A stretch of DNA of 64,000 bases from Curtobacterium ammoniigenes NBRC 101786 (GTDB lineage Bacteria; Actinomycetota; Actinomycetes; Actinomycetales; Microbacteriaceae), in assembly GCF_001571045.1 (NCBI RefSeq), contig NZ_BCSV01000001.1, positions 744,001 to 808,000 on the forward strand, read 5' to 3'. Every line of letters begins with the position of its first letter. The first letter of the stretch is position 1. A model generated the notes under the pieces. It was not told where the DNA came from. It made no database searches and was given only the letters and a program-made list of their open reading frames with translations. A program made the translations under genes and the position numbers. Below are positions 8,082 to 16,307 of this stretch, in pieces.

Positions 8082-9455
8082 GGTCCAGCCAGGCTATCGG
8101 GAGGCGCGTCGCGCCTCCGCGGGTTCCGTTCAGCCTCCGACGGGGTCGCGTCCGTCCTCCGCGCGCTCCGTGCGGCGCTCCACTCGCCGAACCGCAACGC
8201 ACGGTCCGCGGTCGTCATCGGTCGGCTCCTCGGGATCGCGTTCGTCATCTGCTTCGCCACCGGCGTCTACAGCCACTTCCTGCAGGACCCGCTGCCCGGC
8301 ATGCGGTTCCCGACCAGCCCGCGCAGCCTCTACGCGTTCACGCAGGGCTTGCACATCACCGCCGGCATCGCGATCATCCCGCTCCTCTTCGCGAAGCTGA
8401 ACACCGTCCTGCCGTCGCTCCTGCAGATGCCGCCGGTACGGAACGTGCTGCACCTCCTGGAGCGCGCCTCCATCGCGGTCTTCGTCGGGGGAGCGCTCGT
8501 TCAGGTGTTCACCGGTCTCGTCAACACGTTCCAGTGGTACCCCTGGCCGTTCCCGTTCCGACAGACGCACTACGCAATGGCCTACGTGCTCATCGGATCA
8601 CTCGCCGTGCACATCGGCGTGAAGCTCCGCATCATCGTCCGGTACTGGCGGCGGCGCGATTCCGTCGACGCGGACGGACGATTCATCCCCGACCGGACCG
8701 TCGGCAGCGAGCTGCTCCCCGACTCGGATCGCGCCGTCGTCGAACCGAGCCGGGACGACGCTCGGGACCGCGGACGGTCGCTCGTGCGCCGGGTCGAACG
8801 GTGGATCGACGACGAGCGGCAGCCGGTCGTCCCGCGGCAGCGCGCCACCGAATCCGGGCGGCTCGCACGCCGTGGCTTCCTCGCCGCGATCGCATCGGGT
8901 GTTGCCGGAGTCGTCGTTCTGACGGTCGGTCAGTCGAACGCGCTCGCGCAACCGCTCAACGTGTTCGCCCCGCGACAGCGCGGTCTCGGCCCGAACGGAC
9001 TGCCCATCAACCGCACCGCGCACGCGGCAGGCGTCCTTGACACCGCGCGCGCCGCGGACTGGGCGCTGACCGTCTCGGCACACGGGGTCCGCAAGCGGTT
9101 CAGTCGGACGGACCTTCGCGCGCTCGGGCTCGTCACCGTGCAGCTGCCCATCGCGTGCGTGGAGGGATGGAGCCAGATGGCGACCTGGCGCGGCGTGCGA
9201 CTCCGCGACCTCATCACCGCCGTCGGAGCTCCTCCCGACTCCCGGCTGAAGATCACGAGCCTCGAGCAGCACGGCGCCTACCGGATCATGGAGATGGGGC
9301 CGGAGTACGCGGCCGACCCGACGACCGTCGTGGCGCTCGAATTGAACGGCGAAGACCTCGACATCGACCACGGGTACCCAGCACGGATCATGGCACCCGG
9401 CCGTCCCGGCGTCCTGCAGACCAAGTGGCTCGCCAGCATCGAGGTGATGGCATGA
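7968..9455 (+). CDS. Membrane-anchored sulfite-oxidase-type molybdopterin oxidoreductase
   Basis: Probable molybdoenzyme of up to 495 residues. The region from about 8200 encodes four hydrophobic helices with several His residues (in LHITAG, THYAMAY, AVHIGVKL), resembling a cytochrome-b anchor. A charged linker and a fifth hydrophobic segment (RRGFLAAIASGVAGVVVLTV) follow. From about 9030 there is a SUOX-fold molybdopterin domain whose Cys in LPIACVEGWSQ (residue 397 from this start) is the expected Mo ligand. The start is uncertain: 7968 is the nearest in-frame ATG, it lacks a ribosome site and it overlaps the opposing gene by 114 bases. A GTG at 8004 is the other option. Electron partners and substrate are unknown. 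Confidence 0.8.
   Translation: MSRSEKPEPRDAVRDDRRQRDDEDRRADSERRTHPAVHGPARLSGGASRLRGFRSASDGVASVLRALRAALHSPNRNARSAVVIGRLLGIAFVICFATGVYSHFLQDPLPGMRFPTSPRSLYAFTQGLHITAGIAIIPLLFAKLNTVLPSLLQMPPVRNVLHLLERASIAVFVGGALVQVFTGLVNTFQWYPWPFPFRQTHYAMAYVLIGSLAVHIGVKLRIIVRYWRRRDSVDADGRFIPDRTVGSELLPDSDRAVVEPSRDDARDRGRSLVRRVERWIDDERQPVVPRQRATESGRLARRGFLAAIASGVAGVVVLTVGQSNALAQPLNVFAPRQRGLGPNGLPINRTAHAAGVLDTARAADWALTVSAHGVRKRFSRTDLRALGLVTVQLPIACVEGWSQMATWRGVRLRDLITAVGAPPDSRLKITSLEQHGAYRIMEMGPEYAADPTTVVALELNGEDLDIDHGYPARIMAPGRPGVLQTKWLASIEVMA
8100..8118. repeat. Perfect 8-bp inverted repeat at the head of the molybdoenzyme gene
   Basis: GGAGGCGC-GTC-GCGCCTCC is an exact stem of 8 bp with a 3-base loop, between the divergent start region of the GT87-like gene and the hydrophobic part of the molybdoenzyme. 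It contains a GGAGG core that could be a sequestered ribosome site, but no start codon follows in the right frame. It may be an operator or an RNA hairpin; its role is unknown. Confidence 0.4.
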
Positions 9456-9925
9456 GCGCGCGCGCCTTGCTCGTCGCCCGAACGGTACTGATCGCGGTCG
9501 GCGTCCTCATCATCGGGTTCGGGGCGTACACGCTCCACGCAACCGTCCGCCCCACCAGTCTGCGCGGCCTCGGCATCTGGATCCTCGCCGCGATCATCCT
9601 GCATGACGTCGTGCTCGCGCCGTTCGTGGTCGGCGTCGGCGTCCTGCTTCGGCGCGTCGGTCGTGTCCTGCCCGCCTGGACGCTCATCACGGTGCAGAGC
9701 GCCGTGGCGCTCGCCGCGGTGCTCGCAGCGGTCGTCCTGCCGGAGATCGACGCGAAGCATCACGTCCAGCGGAATCCGACCGTCGTGCCGTTCGACTACG
9801 GCATGCGCCTCGGCGTCGTCGAAGGGGTGCTTGCGGTGATCGTCGTGGTCGTGCTGGTCGTCGGAATCAGCGCGTCAGGTCGCAGAACGTCCGGTGGGCG
9901 ACCGTCCAAGCGGCGCGCGGGATGA
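9452..9925 (+). CDS. Hypothetical four-helix membrane protein coupled to the molybdoenzyme
   Basis: Not assigned to a named family. A 157-residue protein with four hydrophobic segments: an N-terminal helix VARTVLIAVGVLIIGFGAYTL, a second with GIWILAAIILHDVVLAPFVVG, a third near residue 75, and a last near the C-terminus. The ATG overlaps the stop of the molybdoenzyme (ATGA), implying translational coupling and a shared role, perhaps as an additional membrane subunit. His and Asp in the second helix could be functional. The 3' end overlaps the opposing methyltransferase gene by 59 bases. Confidence 0.7.
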   Translation: MSARALLVARTVLIAVGVLIIGFGAYTLHATVRPTSLRGLGIWILAAIILHDVVLAPFVVGVGVLLRRVGRVLPAWTLITVQSAVALAAVLAAVVLPEIDAKHHVQRNPTVVPFDYGMRLGVVEGVLAVIVVVVLVVGISASGRRTSGGRPSKRRAG

Positions 9926-10577
9926 GGCCGGCCTGATCGGCGGAGTCGAGGAGCGCCTCCAGTCCGATCTCGGCCCACGGGAATGCAGCGCTCACGCGAC
10001 CGCGGCGATCGGTCACGACGGCATCGAATCGGCGGTCCATCCGTGGATCCGGATGCGCCTCGACGATCACGGATCCTCCGACGCGGATGATCGCGCCGGC
10101 GCGGCGCAGGAGCCGAACCGGGTCGCCGCCGATGCCGATGTTGCCGTCGATGAGCAAGGCGGTGTCCCAGTAGCCTTCAGCCGGCAGCGGATCGAACACG
10201 GAGCCGCGGACGACGTCGGCACCGGCGCGGCGAGCGACGCGCACCGCCGCGGCGGACAGATCGACGCCGAGCGCGGGAACGCCGGCGCACTGCGCTGCGA
10301 CGACCATGCGGCCCGGACCGCAGCCCAGGTCGATGAGCGGACCGTCGACGCCGTTCAAGAGACTGCGGTCGACCTGGTCGGCGGGAGCGCTCCATCGGGC
10401 CACGTCGAACTCGACCACGGGGGCGTCGCGTCGTGGGCCGGAGGCATCGGCGGCACGCATCTGCAACGTGCCGGCACCCGAGAGCGCAGCCGCGTACGGC
10501 TCGTCACCTCCGGCGCCGAACCCGGTGGCTCGTCGTTCGTCCGCGCCCGATTGGTCGTCCCAGGGTGTGACGCTCAT
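9867..10577 (-). CDS. SAM-dependent methyltransferase (class I)
   Basis: Class I methyltransferase of 236 residues. The SAM-binding motif I is LIDLGCGPGRMV at about residues 81-92, followed by the acidic end of strand 2 (LGVDLSAAAVRVAR) and a motif near NIGIGGDP that replaces the usual motif IV region. The N-terminal 50 residues are rich in Ala and Gly. It is the last gene of a five-gene cassette, and its ATG overlaps the upstream DUF2064 gene by 4 bases. The substrate is unknown; the cassette context suggests a sugar or nucleoside-derived acceptor. Confidence 0.8.
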   Translation of the reverse strand: MSVTPWDDQSGADERRATGFGAGGDEPYAAALSGAGTLQMRAADASGPRRDAPVVEFDVARWSAPADQVDRSLLNGVDGPLIDLGCGPGRMVVAAQCAGVPALGVDLSAAAVRVARRAGADVVRGSVFDPLPAEGYWDTALLIDGNIGIGGDPVRLLRRAGAIIRVGGSVIVEAHPDPRMDRRFDAVVTDRRGRVSAAFPWAEIGLEALLDSADQAGLIPRAAWTVAHRTFCDLTR

Positions 10578-11308
10578 CGTGCCTCTCCTGTCGTCGCCGT
10601 TGCGGGTGTGCCGTCGTTGTGAGCGGCTGCGTGCTGCAGCGTGATCGCGAAATCCGAACCGGGCATGGTGGCCGCGACCGTGCGCGCATCCTCAAGCTCG
10701 TCGACGTCGACGAGCTGCGGCAGGTGTTCCACACGCAGCCCGCGCGCACGGAGCGCGGCGAGCTGCTGCCGGCCTGTGTCGGACCGGGACATCGGCACCC
10801 CTCGCGTGAGGGCACCGTCCGGGTCGCGGAGCCAGAGCGCCCAGAAGCCGCCGTCCGCTGCCAGCCCGATCCACGCGTCGACGTCGTTCGCCGCATCGGC
10901 ATCGCTCGTCGCCGGGTCGGTGTCGTGCGCAGCCGAGTTGGTGTCGTACGCCGCCGGGTTGGCGGCGCTCGCCAGGATGGGCGCGACATGGTCGGCGGTC
11001 CACTGCGGCGTGTCCATTCCCACGAGCAGGGTCGGTTCGTCCATCACGTCGAACATGGCGCCGAGCCGCTCGTCGAGGTCGCCGGCCACCTGGGGGAGGA
11101 TCTCGAAGTCCTCCGATCCGGCGGGGGGCGTCGTTCCGTCGTAGAGCAGGATCCGTCGGTCGAACGGGAGGCTCCGCGCGGTTCGCATCGTCGCCTCCAG
11201 GCTCGCAGACGCGACGCGTGCAGCGGCGTCCATGCCGATCGATCGGCCGAGGCGCGTCTTCACCCGGCCGGGAAGGCACTCCTTCGCCACGATGACGACG
11301 GCGCTCAT
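10574..11308 (-). CDS. DUF2064 / TIGR04282-type glycosyltransferase-like protein
   Basis: Nucleotide-diphospho-sugar-transferase-fold protein of 244 residues. It has the DUF2064 hallmarks: N-terminal IVAKECLPGRVKTRLG, a central LLVGMDTPQ (metal-binding Asp) and GLAADGGFWALWL. Relatives are annotated as arsenosugar-type or selenium-associated glycosyltransferases, an association by gene context rather than proven chemistry. Between the last two motifs sits an acidic low-complexity insert of about 25 residues made of 7-residue repeats (NPAAYDT, NSAAHDT, DPATSDA). It overlaps both neighbours by four bases. Confidence 0.8.
   Translation of the reverse strand: MSAVVIVAKECLPGRVKTRLGRSIGMDAAARVASASLEATMRTARSLPFDRRILLYDGTTPPAGSEDFEILPQVAGDLDERLGAMFDVMDEPTLLVGMDTPQWTADHVAPILASAANPAAYDTNSAAHDTDPATSDADAANDVDAWIGLAADGGFWALWLRDPDGALTRGVPMSRSDTGRQQLAALRARGLRVEHLPQLVDVDELEDARTVAATMPGSDFAITLQHAAAHNDGTPATATTGEAR
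10910..10961. repeat. 21-bp imperfect tandem repeat inside the DUF2064 gene
   Basis: About 2.5 copies of a 21-base unit run head to tail (10910-10930, 10931-10951, then a partial unit). They keep the reading frame and encode the repeated heptad NPAAYDT / NSAAHDT / DPATSDA. This looks like a slippage-generated linker in a surface loop. Confidence 0.6.
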
Positions 11309-12084
11309 GCGGTCGCCTCGTCCGGATCGACCGGTGAGTCGACGGCTGCGTCTCCGACGCGGTGTGCGCGGAGCAGGGTGCTCATGTCGCGGATCGCGAC
11401 CATGGTGCCGCGGAGCGTTCCGGTCACCTTGCTGCGCCCGACGCGTTCCGCGTAGTCGATGTCGGACTCTTCGACGCGCCAGCCGGCGCGGTGGGCGCTC
11501 AGAACCATCTCGAGCGGGAACCCGCTCCGTCGGTCCTGGAGGTCGAGCCCCTGGAGCGGCAGCCGACGTGCGGCGCGCATCGGGCCGAGATCGTGCAGCG
11601 GATAGCCAGTGGCGCGGCGCATGAGGAGTGCGAGCGCGCGATTCGCCAGTCGGGCGTGCACGGGCCACGCGCTGAGCGTCCGGGCCCGGCGCCGGCCGAG
11701 CGCGAGATCGGTCTCGCCGCGCTGCACGCGCGCAACGAGCGCCGGAAGTTGGGCCGGGTCCATGGAGGCGTCGGCGTCGCAGAACGCGACGACCGGCGCT
11801 TCCGCGCGGGCAAGGCCCGCCGCACACGCGGACCCGAATCCTCGCCTCGGCTCGTGAACGACAACCGCGCCGAGGCCTGCGGCGATCGCCGCCGAGTCGT
11901 CGGTCGAGCCGTTGTCGACGACGATCGCACGGTAGCCAACCGGGAGCCGGCCGAGCACCCAGGGGAGTGCGCCGGCCTCGTTCAGGGTCGGGAAGATCAC
12001 GTCCACGGAATGGCTCACGTGACGCATTCGGGGCGGAGACGCAATCGGACGGGGTGGACGGTCCGATCGATCCTGTGCATTCAC
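11305..12084 (-). CDS. Family 2 glycosyltransferase
   Basis: GT-A fold glycosyltransferase of 259 residues (GT2). Visible motifs are VIFPTLNEAGALPWVL, IVVDNGSTDDSA, the DXD-type FCDADASMDP, and GRRRARTL before an acceptor region. The GTG at 12084 is chosen because it overlaps the epimerase stop (GTGA), as at the other cassette junctions. An ATG at 12027, 19 codons in, would begin nearer the first beta strand and is an alternative. It overlaps the next gene by four bases. Dolichyl-phosphate-mannose-synthase-like members share these motifs; the true donor and acceptor are unknown. Confidence 0.82.
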   Translation of the reverse strand: MNAQDRSDRPPRPIASPPRMRHVSHSVDVIFPTLNEAGALPWVLGRLPVGYRAIVVDNGSTDDSAAIAAGLGAVVVHEPRRGFGSACAAGLARAEAPVVAFCDADASMDPAQLPALVARVQRGETDLALGRRRARTLSAWPVHARLANRALALLMRRATGYPLHDLGPMRAARRLPLQGLDLQDRRSGFPLEMVLSAHRAGWRVEESDIDYAERVGRSKVTGTLRGTMVAIRDMSTLLRAHRVGDAAVDSPVDPDEATA

Positions 12085-13148
12085 TGGGCGGCCGCTCGGA
12101 GGGGCGCAGACGCGAAGGCCCGCATCCCGTCCTCGAATGGAATCGCCGCGCGCCACCCGAGCTCCTCGGCGATCCGCGCGCTCGATGCGGTGATGTGCCG
12201 GACGTCGCCGAGCCGGTACTCGCCCGTGACCACGGGCGGGTGGTCGGCGTCCGCGATCGCAGCCGCCATGTCGCCAATGGTGTGCACTGCGCCCGATCCC
12301 ACGTTGAACACGCGCCACGAGGACGTCGCGGCGGTCGAGATCGCCGCGATCGCCGCGAGATTCGCTCCTGCAACGTCGTTGACGTGCACGAAGTCGCGCC
12401 GCTGCCGACCGTCCTCGAAGACGCGGGGCGATTCGCCGCGCGCGACGGCGGAACGGAACAGCGATGCGACGCCAGCGTAGGGCGTGTTCGCGGGCATGCC
12501 CGGCCCATACACGTTGTGGTAGCGCAGCGCGATCGCGCTGCCACCGGTGGCGCGGACCCAGGCTGACGCGAGGTGCTCCTGCGCCACCTTCGTCTGCGCG
12601 TAGACGTTTCGCGGGTCCAGATCGAACGACTCGTCGATGAGCTCCGGCGTCAGCGACGATCCGTCCTCCGCGACTGCATCGAAGCGTCCGGCATCGAGAT
12701 CGGAGGCGCGGCGTGCCGCAGGACGGACGATCCGGCCGTCGGAGGTGCGGTACGCGCCCTCGCCGTAGACAACCATCGACGAGGCGAGCACCAGACGACC
12801 GACGTCGGCGCGATCCATCGCGGCGAGAACAACTGCGGTGCCGAAGTCGTTGCTCGACACGTAGTCCGGCGCATCCTGGAAGTTGACGCCGAGACCCACC
12901 TTCGCGGCCTCATGGACGACGACCTCGACACCGTCGAGCGCGGCGTCCATCGCAGCCGGGTCCCGCACATCGCCACGGACGAACTCGGCGCCGAGCCGCG
13001 TCACCTGCGCGGCCGCGGCATCGGCATCGCCGTGCACATCGGCACGCAGCGTGTCGAGCACACGAACCTCGTAGCCGCCGCGGACGGCGTCGGCGACGAT
13101 CGCCGACCCGATGAATCCGGCGCCGCCGGTGACGAGCAGCCGTGTCAT
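12081..13148 (-). CDS. NAD-dependent sugar epimerase/dehydratase (extended SDR)
   Basis: Extended short-chain dehydrogenase of 355 residues. The N-terminal GGAGFIG binds NAD, the catalytic set is Ser in ASSMVVYGEG and YAQTK, and RYHNVYGPGM marks the nucleotide-sugar site. RRDFVHVNDV and NVGSG are also family signatures. Relatives are UDP-glucose 4-epimerases and dTDP-glucose dehydratases; the exact reaction is not predictable. The insert around residues 125-170 is longer than usual. It overlaps the phosphorylase upstream and the GT2 downstream by four bases each. Confidence 0.85.
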   Translation of the reverse strand: MTRLLVTGGAGFIGSAIVADAVRGGYEVRVLDTLRADVHGDADAAAAQVTRLGAEFVRGDVRDPAAMDAALDGVEVVVHEAAKVGLGVNFQDAPDYVSSNDFGTAVVLAAMDRADVGRLVLASSMVVYGEGAYRTSDGRIVRPAARRASDLDAGRFDAVAEDGSSLTPELIDESFDLDPRNVYAQTKVAQEHLASAWVRATGGSAIALRYHNVYGPGMPANTPYAGVASLFRSAVARGESPRVFEDGRQRRDFVHVNDVAGANLAAIAAISTAATSSWRVFNVGSGAVHTIGDMAAAIADADHPPVVTGEYRLGDVRHITASSARIAEELGWRAAIPFEDGMRAFASAPLRAAAQ

Positions 13149-14011
13149 GCCGCTGGCCGTCGTGCCAGAACGGCCGCGCTCGCGGCGGCCGGGACGAGTT
13201 CGCGCGGGACGTAATCGGCGGGCAGCGCCGCCACGATGGCCTCGATCGCCCGCACGATGGTCGCATTCGCCGCGGCGAGCCGTTCCATCACGAGTGCGTG
13301 GGTCACGGGTTCGCTCCCGTCGCTCGCGCGGCCGGGGCGGTCGGTGGTTCCTTCGGCGTCTGCTGCGTCGGCCGGGACGACACCCGCATCGGCATCGGTG
13401 ACGAACGACAGATTCACAACGCCCATGCCGAGCTCGCAGGCGAGCGCGACTTCCGGCGCCATCGTCATATTGATCGTGTGCCCACCGGCAGCGCGATGCG
13501 CGAGCGATTCGGCGCGCGTGGAGAACCGGGGTCCCTGGATGACGACGCAGGTCCCGGTCGGCTTCGCAGGCACCCCGAGCCGCGCGAGCGCCTCGATCGC
13601 CGTGCGTCGCAGCACGGGGTCGAACGGGTCGGCGAACGACAGGTGCTGCACCTCGTCGTCGAAGAACGTGCCCGGACGGCCGTCCGTTCGATCGATGAGC
13701 TGGTCGGTGACGACGAACGTGCCCGGGGGATACGCATCGTGCAGGCCGCCGACGGCGCTCGACGTGACGAGCGCGCGAGCGCCGAGCGCGCGGAGCGCCC
13801 ACACGTTCGCGCGAGCGTTGATCCGGTGAGGCGCAACCGAGTGGTTCTTACCGTGACGGGTCAGAAATGCCACACGGCGACCTGCCATCCGCCCGAGGCT
13901 CACCGGCGCGGAGGTCGCACCGAATGGCGTCTCGATCAGTCGCGTCTCAGGCTCGTCGAACAGCTCGTACAGGCCCGATCCGCCGATCACGCCGATCACG
14001 TCGTCCTCCAC
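13145..14011 (-). CDS. S-methyl-5'-thioadenosine phosphorylase-like nucleoside phosphorylase
   Basis: Trimeric purine nucleoside phosphorylase-family enzyme of 288 residues, closest in motif content to MTA phosphorylase. Phosphate-binding GGSGLY and TRHGKNHSVAPHRINARANVWAL, and the purine/sugar site NMTMAPEVALACELGM, are all present. It would cleave a 5'-modified adenosine to adenine plus a 5-modified ribose-1-phosphate. The GTG at 14011 has a clear GGAGG four bases before it. It opens a five-gene cassette with sugar-modifying enzymes, so the ribose-phosphate product may be an intermediate rather than merely salvaged. Confidence 0.85.
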   Translation of the reverse strand: MEDDVIGVIGGSGLYELFDEPETRLIETPFGATSAPVSLGRMAGRRVAFLTRHGKNHSVAPHRINARANVWALRALGARALVTSSAVGGLHDAYPPGTFVVTDQLIDRTDGRPGTFFDDEVQHLSFADPFDPVLRRTAIEALARLGVPAKPTGTCVVIQGPRFSTRAESLAHRAAGGHTINMTMAPEVALACELGMGVVNLSFVTDADAGVVPADAADAEGTTDRPGRASDGSEPVTHALVMERLAAANATIVRAIEAIVAALPADYVPRELVPAAASAAVLARRPAA

Positions 14012-14110
14012 TGGTCCTCCCGTAGTCTCAAGAGCGGGTTCGCAACCACGCTATTGACCGGATTGCGATCCGCTCATGGTGAGCAGGCCGATTTGTACCC
14101 CGGAGCGACG

Positions 14111-15349
14111 ATGCGAACGATCGAAGAGCACGCTGCGGCGGTCCGTGCCCTGCTGGCGCCGATTGTCCACCAGCTCGGCGCGGACCCCGTCTCCGCGCCG
14201 ATCGGGGCCCTCGCCGCGCGGAGCGCGTCGTTCCCGGGACCGGTTGCGCTCGCCGCGCCGATGCGCACGCCGATCGACCTGCCTCCGTTCCGGAACTCCC
14301 AGATGGATGGATTCGCGATTCGGTCAACGGACAGCGGCCACAGTGTCGAAATCGCCCCGCCGATCGCTGCCGGCGCTGCTGCGGGAGTGCTCGCACCGGG
14401 AACCGCCGCACCGATCATGACCGGCGCGCCACTGCCGGACGGTGCCGACGCCGTCGTGCCCGTCGAGGCCGTACCGCCGGGCTCGTTCCCGGCATCGCTC
14501 GCGCTGCGCACACTCCGCGTCCCACCGACACCGGCTGGGGCGTTCGTCCGCGACCGCGGTTCCGACGCGCGCGCGGGAACGACGCTTGCGGAGGCGGGGG
14601 AGCCGGTGACGCCGGCCGTGCTGGGACTCGCCGCGGCCTCCGGAATCGACACGATCGCGGTTGCGCGGCCGGTGCGCGTCCTCGTCGTCTCGACGGGCTC
14701 CGAACTCGCCGGGCCATCCGGTGCCGCACCGGCGGATCCGCGCGCAGCCATCCGCGACGCGAACGGGCTCGCGCTGGCAGCGGCGCTCGCCGAAGTCGGC
14801 GCGCACGTGACGCGCGCGGTCAGCTCGGACGATCCGGATGCGCTCCTCGATGTGCTGCGCGGTCACGCATCCGATGCCGACGTCATCCTGACGACCGGTG
14901 GGATCAGCGCTGGCGCCTACGAGGTGGTCCGCCAGGCGCTCGGCCCACGTGGGCTCGCGCTCGTCTCGGTCGCGCTGCAGCCGGGAGGCCCGCAGGGGCT
15001 CGGCAGCGTCGACTTCGGCGCCGTCACGCTGCCGGTCATCGCGTTTCCCGGGAACCCTGTGTCGGCGCTGGTGTCGTTCGAGCTGTTCCTCCGGCCGGTG
15101 CTCGCCGCAGCCGTGGGGGTGGCGCCTCGTGAGCGTGCTGAGGCCCGAGCGGGCGAGCCGATCGCGAGTCCGGAGGACAAGCATCAGGTTCGCCGTGGCA
15201 CGGTCGTCGACGGTGCGATCAGGTTGGTCGGGGGAGCGAGCTCCCATCTCCTCGCGCACTACGCGGCGGCCACCCACCTCGTTCACATTCCGGTCGGCGT
15301 CGCCCACGTCGCACCCGGGGACACGCTCTCGACCTGGAGGATCCGATGA
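14111..15349 (+). CDS. moeA: MoeA: molybdopterin molybdotransferase
   Basis: Inserts molybdate into adenylylated molybdopterin to make Moco. It has 412 residues and starts at the ATG at 14111 behind CGGAGCG. Typical MoeA segments are PPFRNSQMDGFAIR, APIMTGAPLPDGADAVVPVE, VSTGSELAG, the catalytic-domain TTGGISAGAYEVV, and FPGNPVSALVSFELFLRP. It is the first gene of moeA-moaC-mogA-moaE-moeB, all joined by 4-base overlaps, and is divergent from the phosphorylase cassette across 99 bp. Confidence 0.94.
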   Translation: MRTIEEHAAAVRALLAPIVHQLGADPVSAPIGALAARSASFPGPVALAAPMRTPIDLPPFRNSQMDGFAIRSTDSGHSVEIAPPIAAGAAAGVLAPGTAAPIMTGAPLPDGADAVVPVEAVPPGSFPASLALRTLRVPPTPAGAFVRDRGSDARAGTTLAEAGEPVTPAVLGLAAASGIDTIAVARPVRVLVVSTGSELAGPSGAAPADPRAAIRDANGLALAAALAEVGAHVTRAVSSDDPDALLDVLRGHASDADVILTTGGISAGAYEVVRQALGPRGLALVSVALQPGGPQGLGSVDFGAVTLPVIAFPGNPVSALVSFELFLRPVLAAAVGVAPRERAEARAGEPIASPEDKHQVRRGTVVDGAIRLVGGASSHLLAHYAAATHLVHIPVGVAHVAPGDTLSTWRIR

Positions 15350-15819
15350 CCGACGAACTCACCCACATGAGGCCAGACGGCGCGGCGCACATGGTCGATG
15401 TCTCCGGCAAGGACATCACCGCCCGTTCCGCGACGGCGAGCGGGAGCGTCATCACCCGACCGGACGTGGTCGCGCGCGTGTTCGACGGCACGCTGCCGAA
15501 AGGTGAGGTCATCGCGACCGCGCGGATCGCCGCGATCATGGCGGTGAAGCGGACGGCAGACCTCATTCCGCTCTGCCACCCGCTACCCCTGACGGGCATC
15601 GAGGTCGATATCGACCGCGGCGACGACCGGGTCACCATCGCCGTGACCGTGCGCACCACCGCCAAGACCGGCGTCGAGATGGAGGCACTCACCGGCGTCT
15701 CCGTCGGTGCGCTGACGGTGTACGACATGATCAAAGCCGTCGACCGGGAGGCTGTCATCACGGACATCCGCGTCGTCGAGAAGCACGGCGGCCGATCCGG
15801 CGACTGGCACCGCGAATGA
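15346..15819 (+). CDS. moaC: MoaC: cyclic pyranopterin monophosphate synthase
   Basis: Converts the MoaA product to cPMP. At 157 residues it is full length. Signatures include MVDVSGKDITARSATASG, KGEVIATARIAAIMAVKRTADLIPLCHPLPL with the substrate-binding CHPL, TGVEMEALTGVSVGALTVYDM, and the catalytic Lys/Asp region near MIKAVDR. The ATG overlaps the moeA stop. Co-occurrence with mogA, moaE and moeB makes this an almost complete Moco operon. Confidence 0.95.
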   Translation: MTDELTHMRPDGAAHMVDVSGKDITARSATASGSVITRPDVVARVFDGTLPKGEVIATARIAAIMAVKRTADLIPLCHPLPLTGIEVDIDRGDDRVTIAVTVRTTAKTGVEMEALTGVSVGALTVYDMIKAVDREAVITDIRVVEKHGGRSGDWHRE

Positions 15820-16307
15820 CCGACCGTGCAGCAGTGATCGTCGTCTCCACCAGCGCGGCGCAGAACCGAGCACTCGACGGGACAGGTCCAGTCCTCGCTG
15901 CGTGGCTGCGCGAGCGCGGATTCACGGTCGACGAGCCCACGATCGTCAGCGACGACGGGCCCGTGCACGAGACCGTCCGCACCGCGGCGGACTCCGCCGC
16001 GGTCGTCGTCACAACCGGCGGCACCGGCCTCACGCCCACGGACCGCACGCCTGAAGCGGTTGCGCCGCTCATCGACCGTGCGATCCCAGGGATCCTCGAG
16101 GCAATCCGGGCGCGAGGCGCTGCCGCAGCGCCGACGTCGATCCTCAGCCGCGGTATCGCGGGCGTCACCGCGGGCGGCGCCCTCATCGTCACGCTGCCCG
16201 GTTCCACCGGCGGCGTCCGCGACGGCATCGCAGTGCTCGACCCGATCATCGACCACCTGCTCGCGCAGCTGCGCGGCAGCGGACATCCCGCACGAGGAGT
16301 GCAATGA
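15816..16307 (+). CDS. mogA: MogA/MoaB: molybdopterin adenylyltransferase
   Basis: Adenylylates molybdopterin before metal insertion by MoeA. It has 163 residues with the family signatures VVVTTGGTGLTPTDRTPEA (MPT/ATP binding), SRGIAGVTAGGALIVTLPGS and a C-terminal helix with LDPIIDHLLAQL. The ATG overlaps the moaC stop by four bases. The family includes MoaB proteins of uncertain activity in organisms that also have MogA. Only one copy is visible here, so MogA activity is the reasonable call. Confidence 0.9.
   Translation: MTDRAAVIVVSTSAAQNRALDGTGPVLAAWLRERGFTVDEPTIVSDDGPVHETVRTAADSAAVVVTTGGTGLTPTDRTPEAVAPLIDRAIPGILEAIRARGAAAAPTSILSRGIAGVTAGGALIVTLPGSTGGVRDGIAVLDPIIDHLLAQLRGSGHPARGVQ

Noticed and set aside
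12540..13802. Upstream extension of the epimerase frame to 13802
   Set aside because: It lies out of frame over the phosphorylase gene and is Arg-rich; the ATG at 13148 with a 4-base overlap fits the family start.
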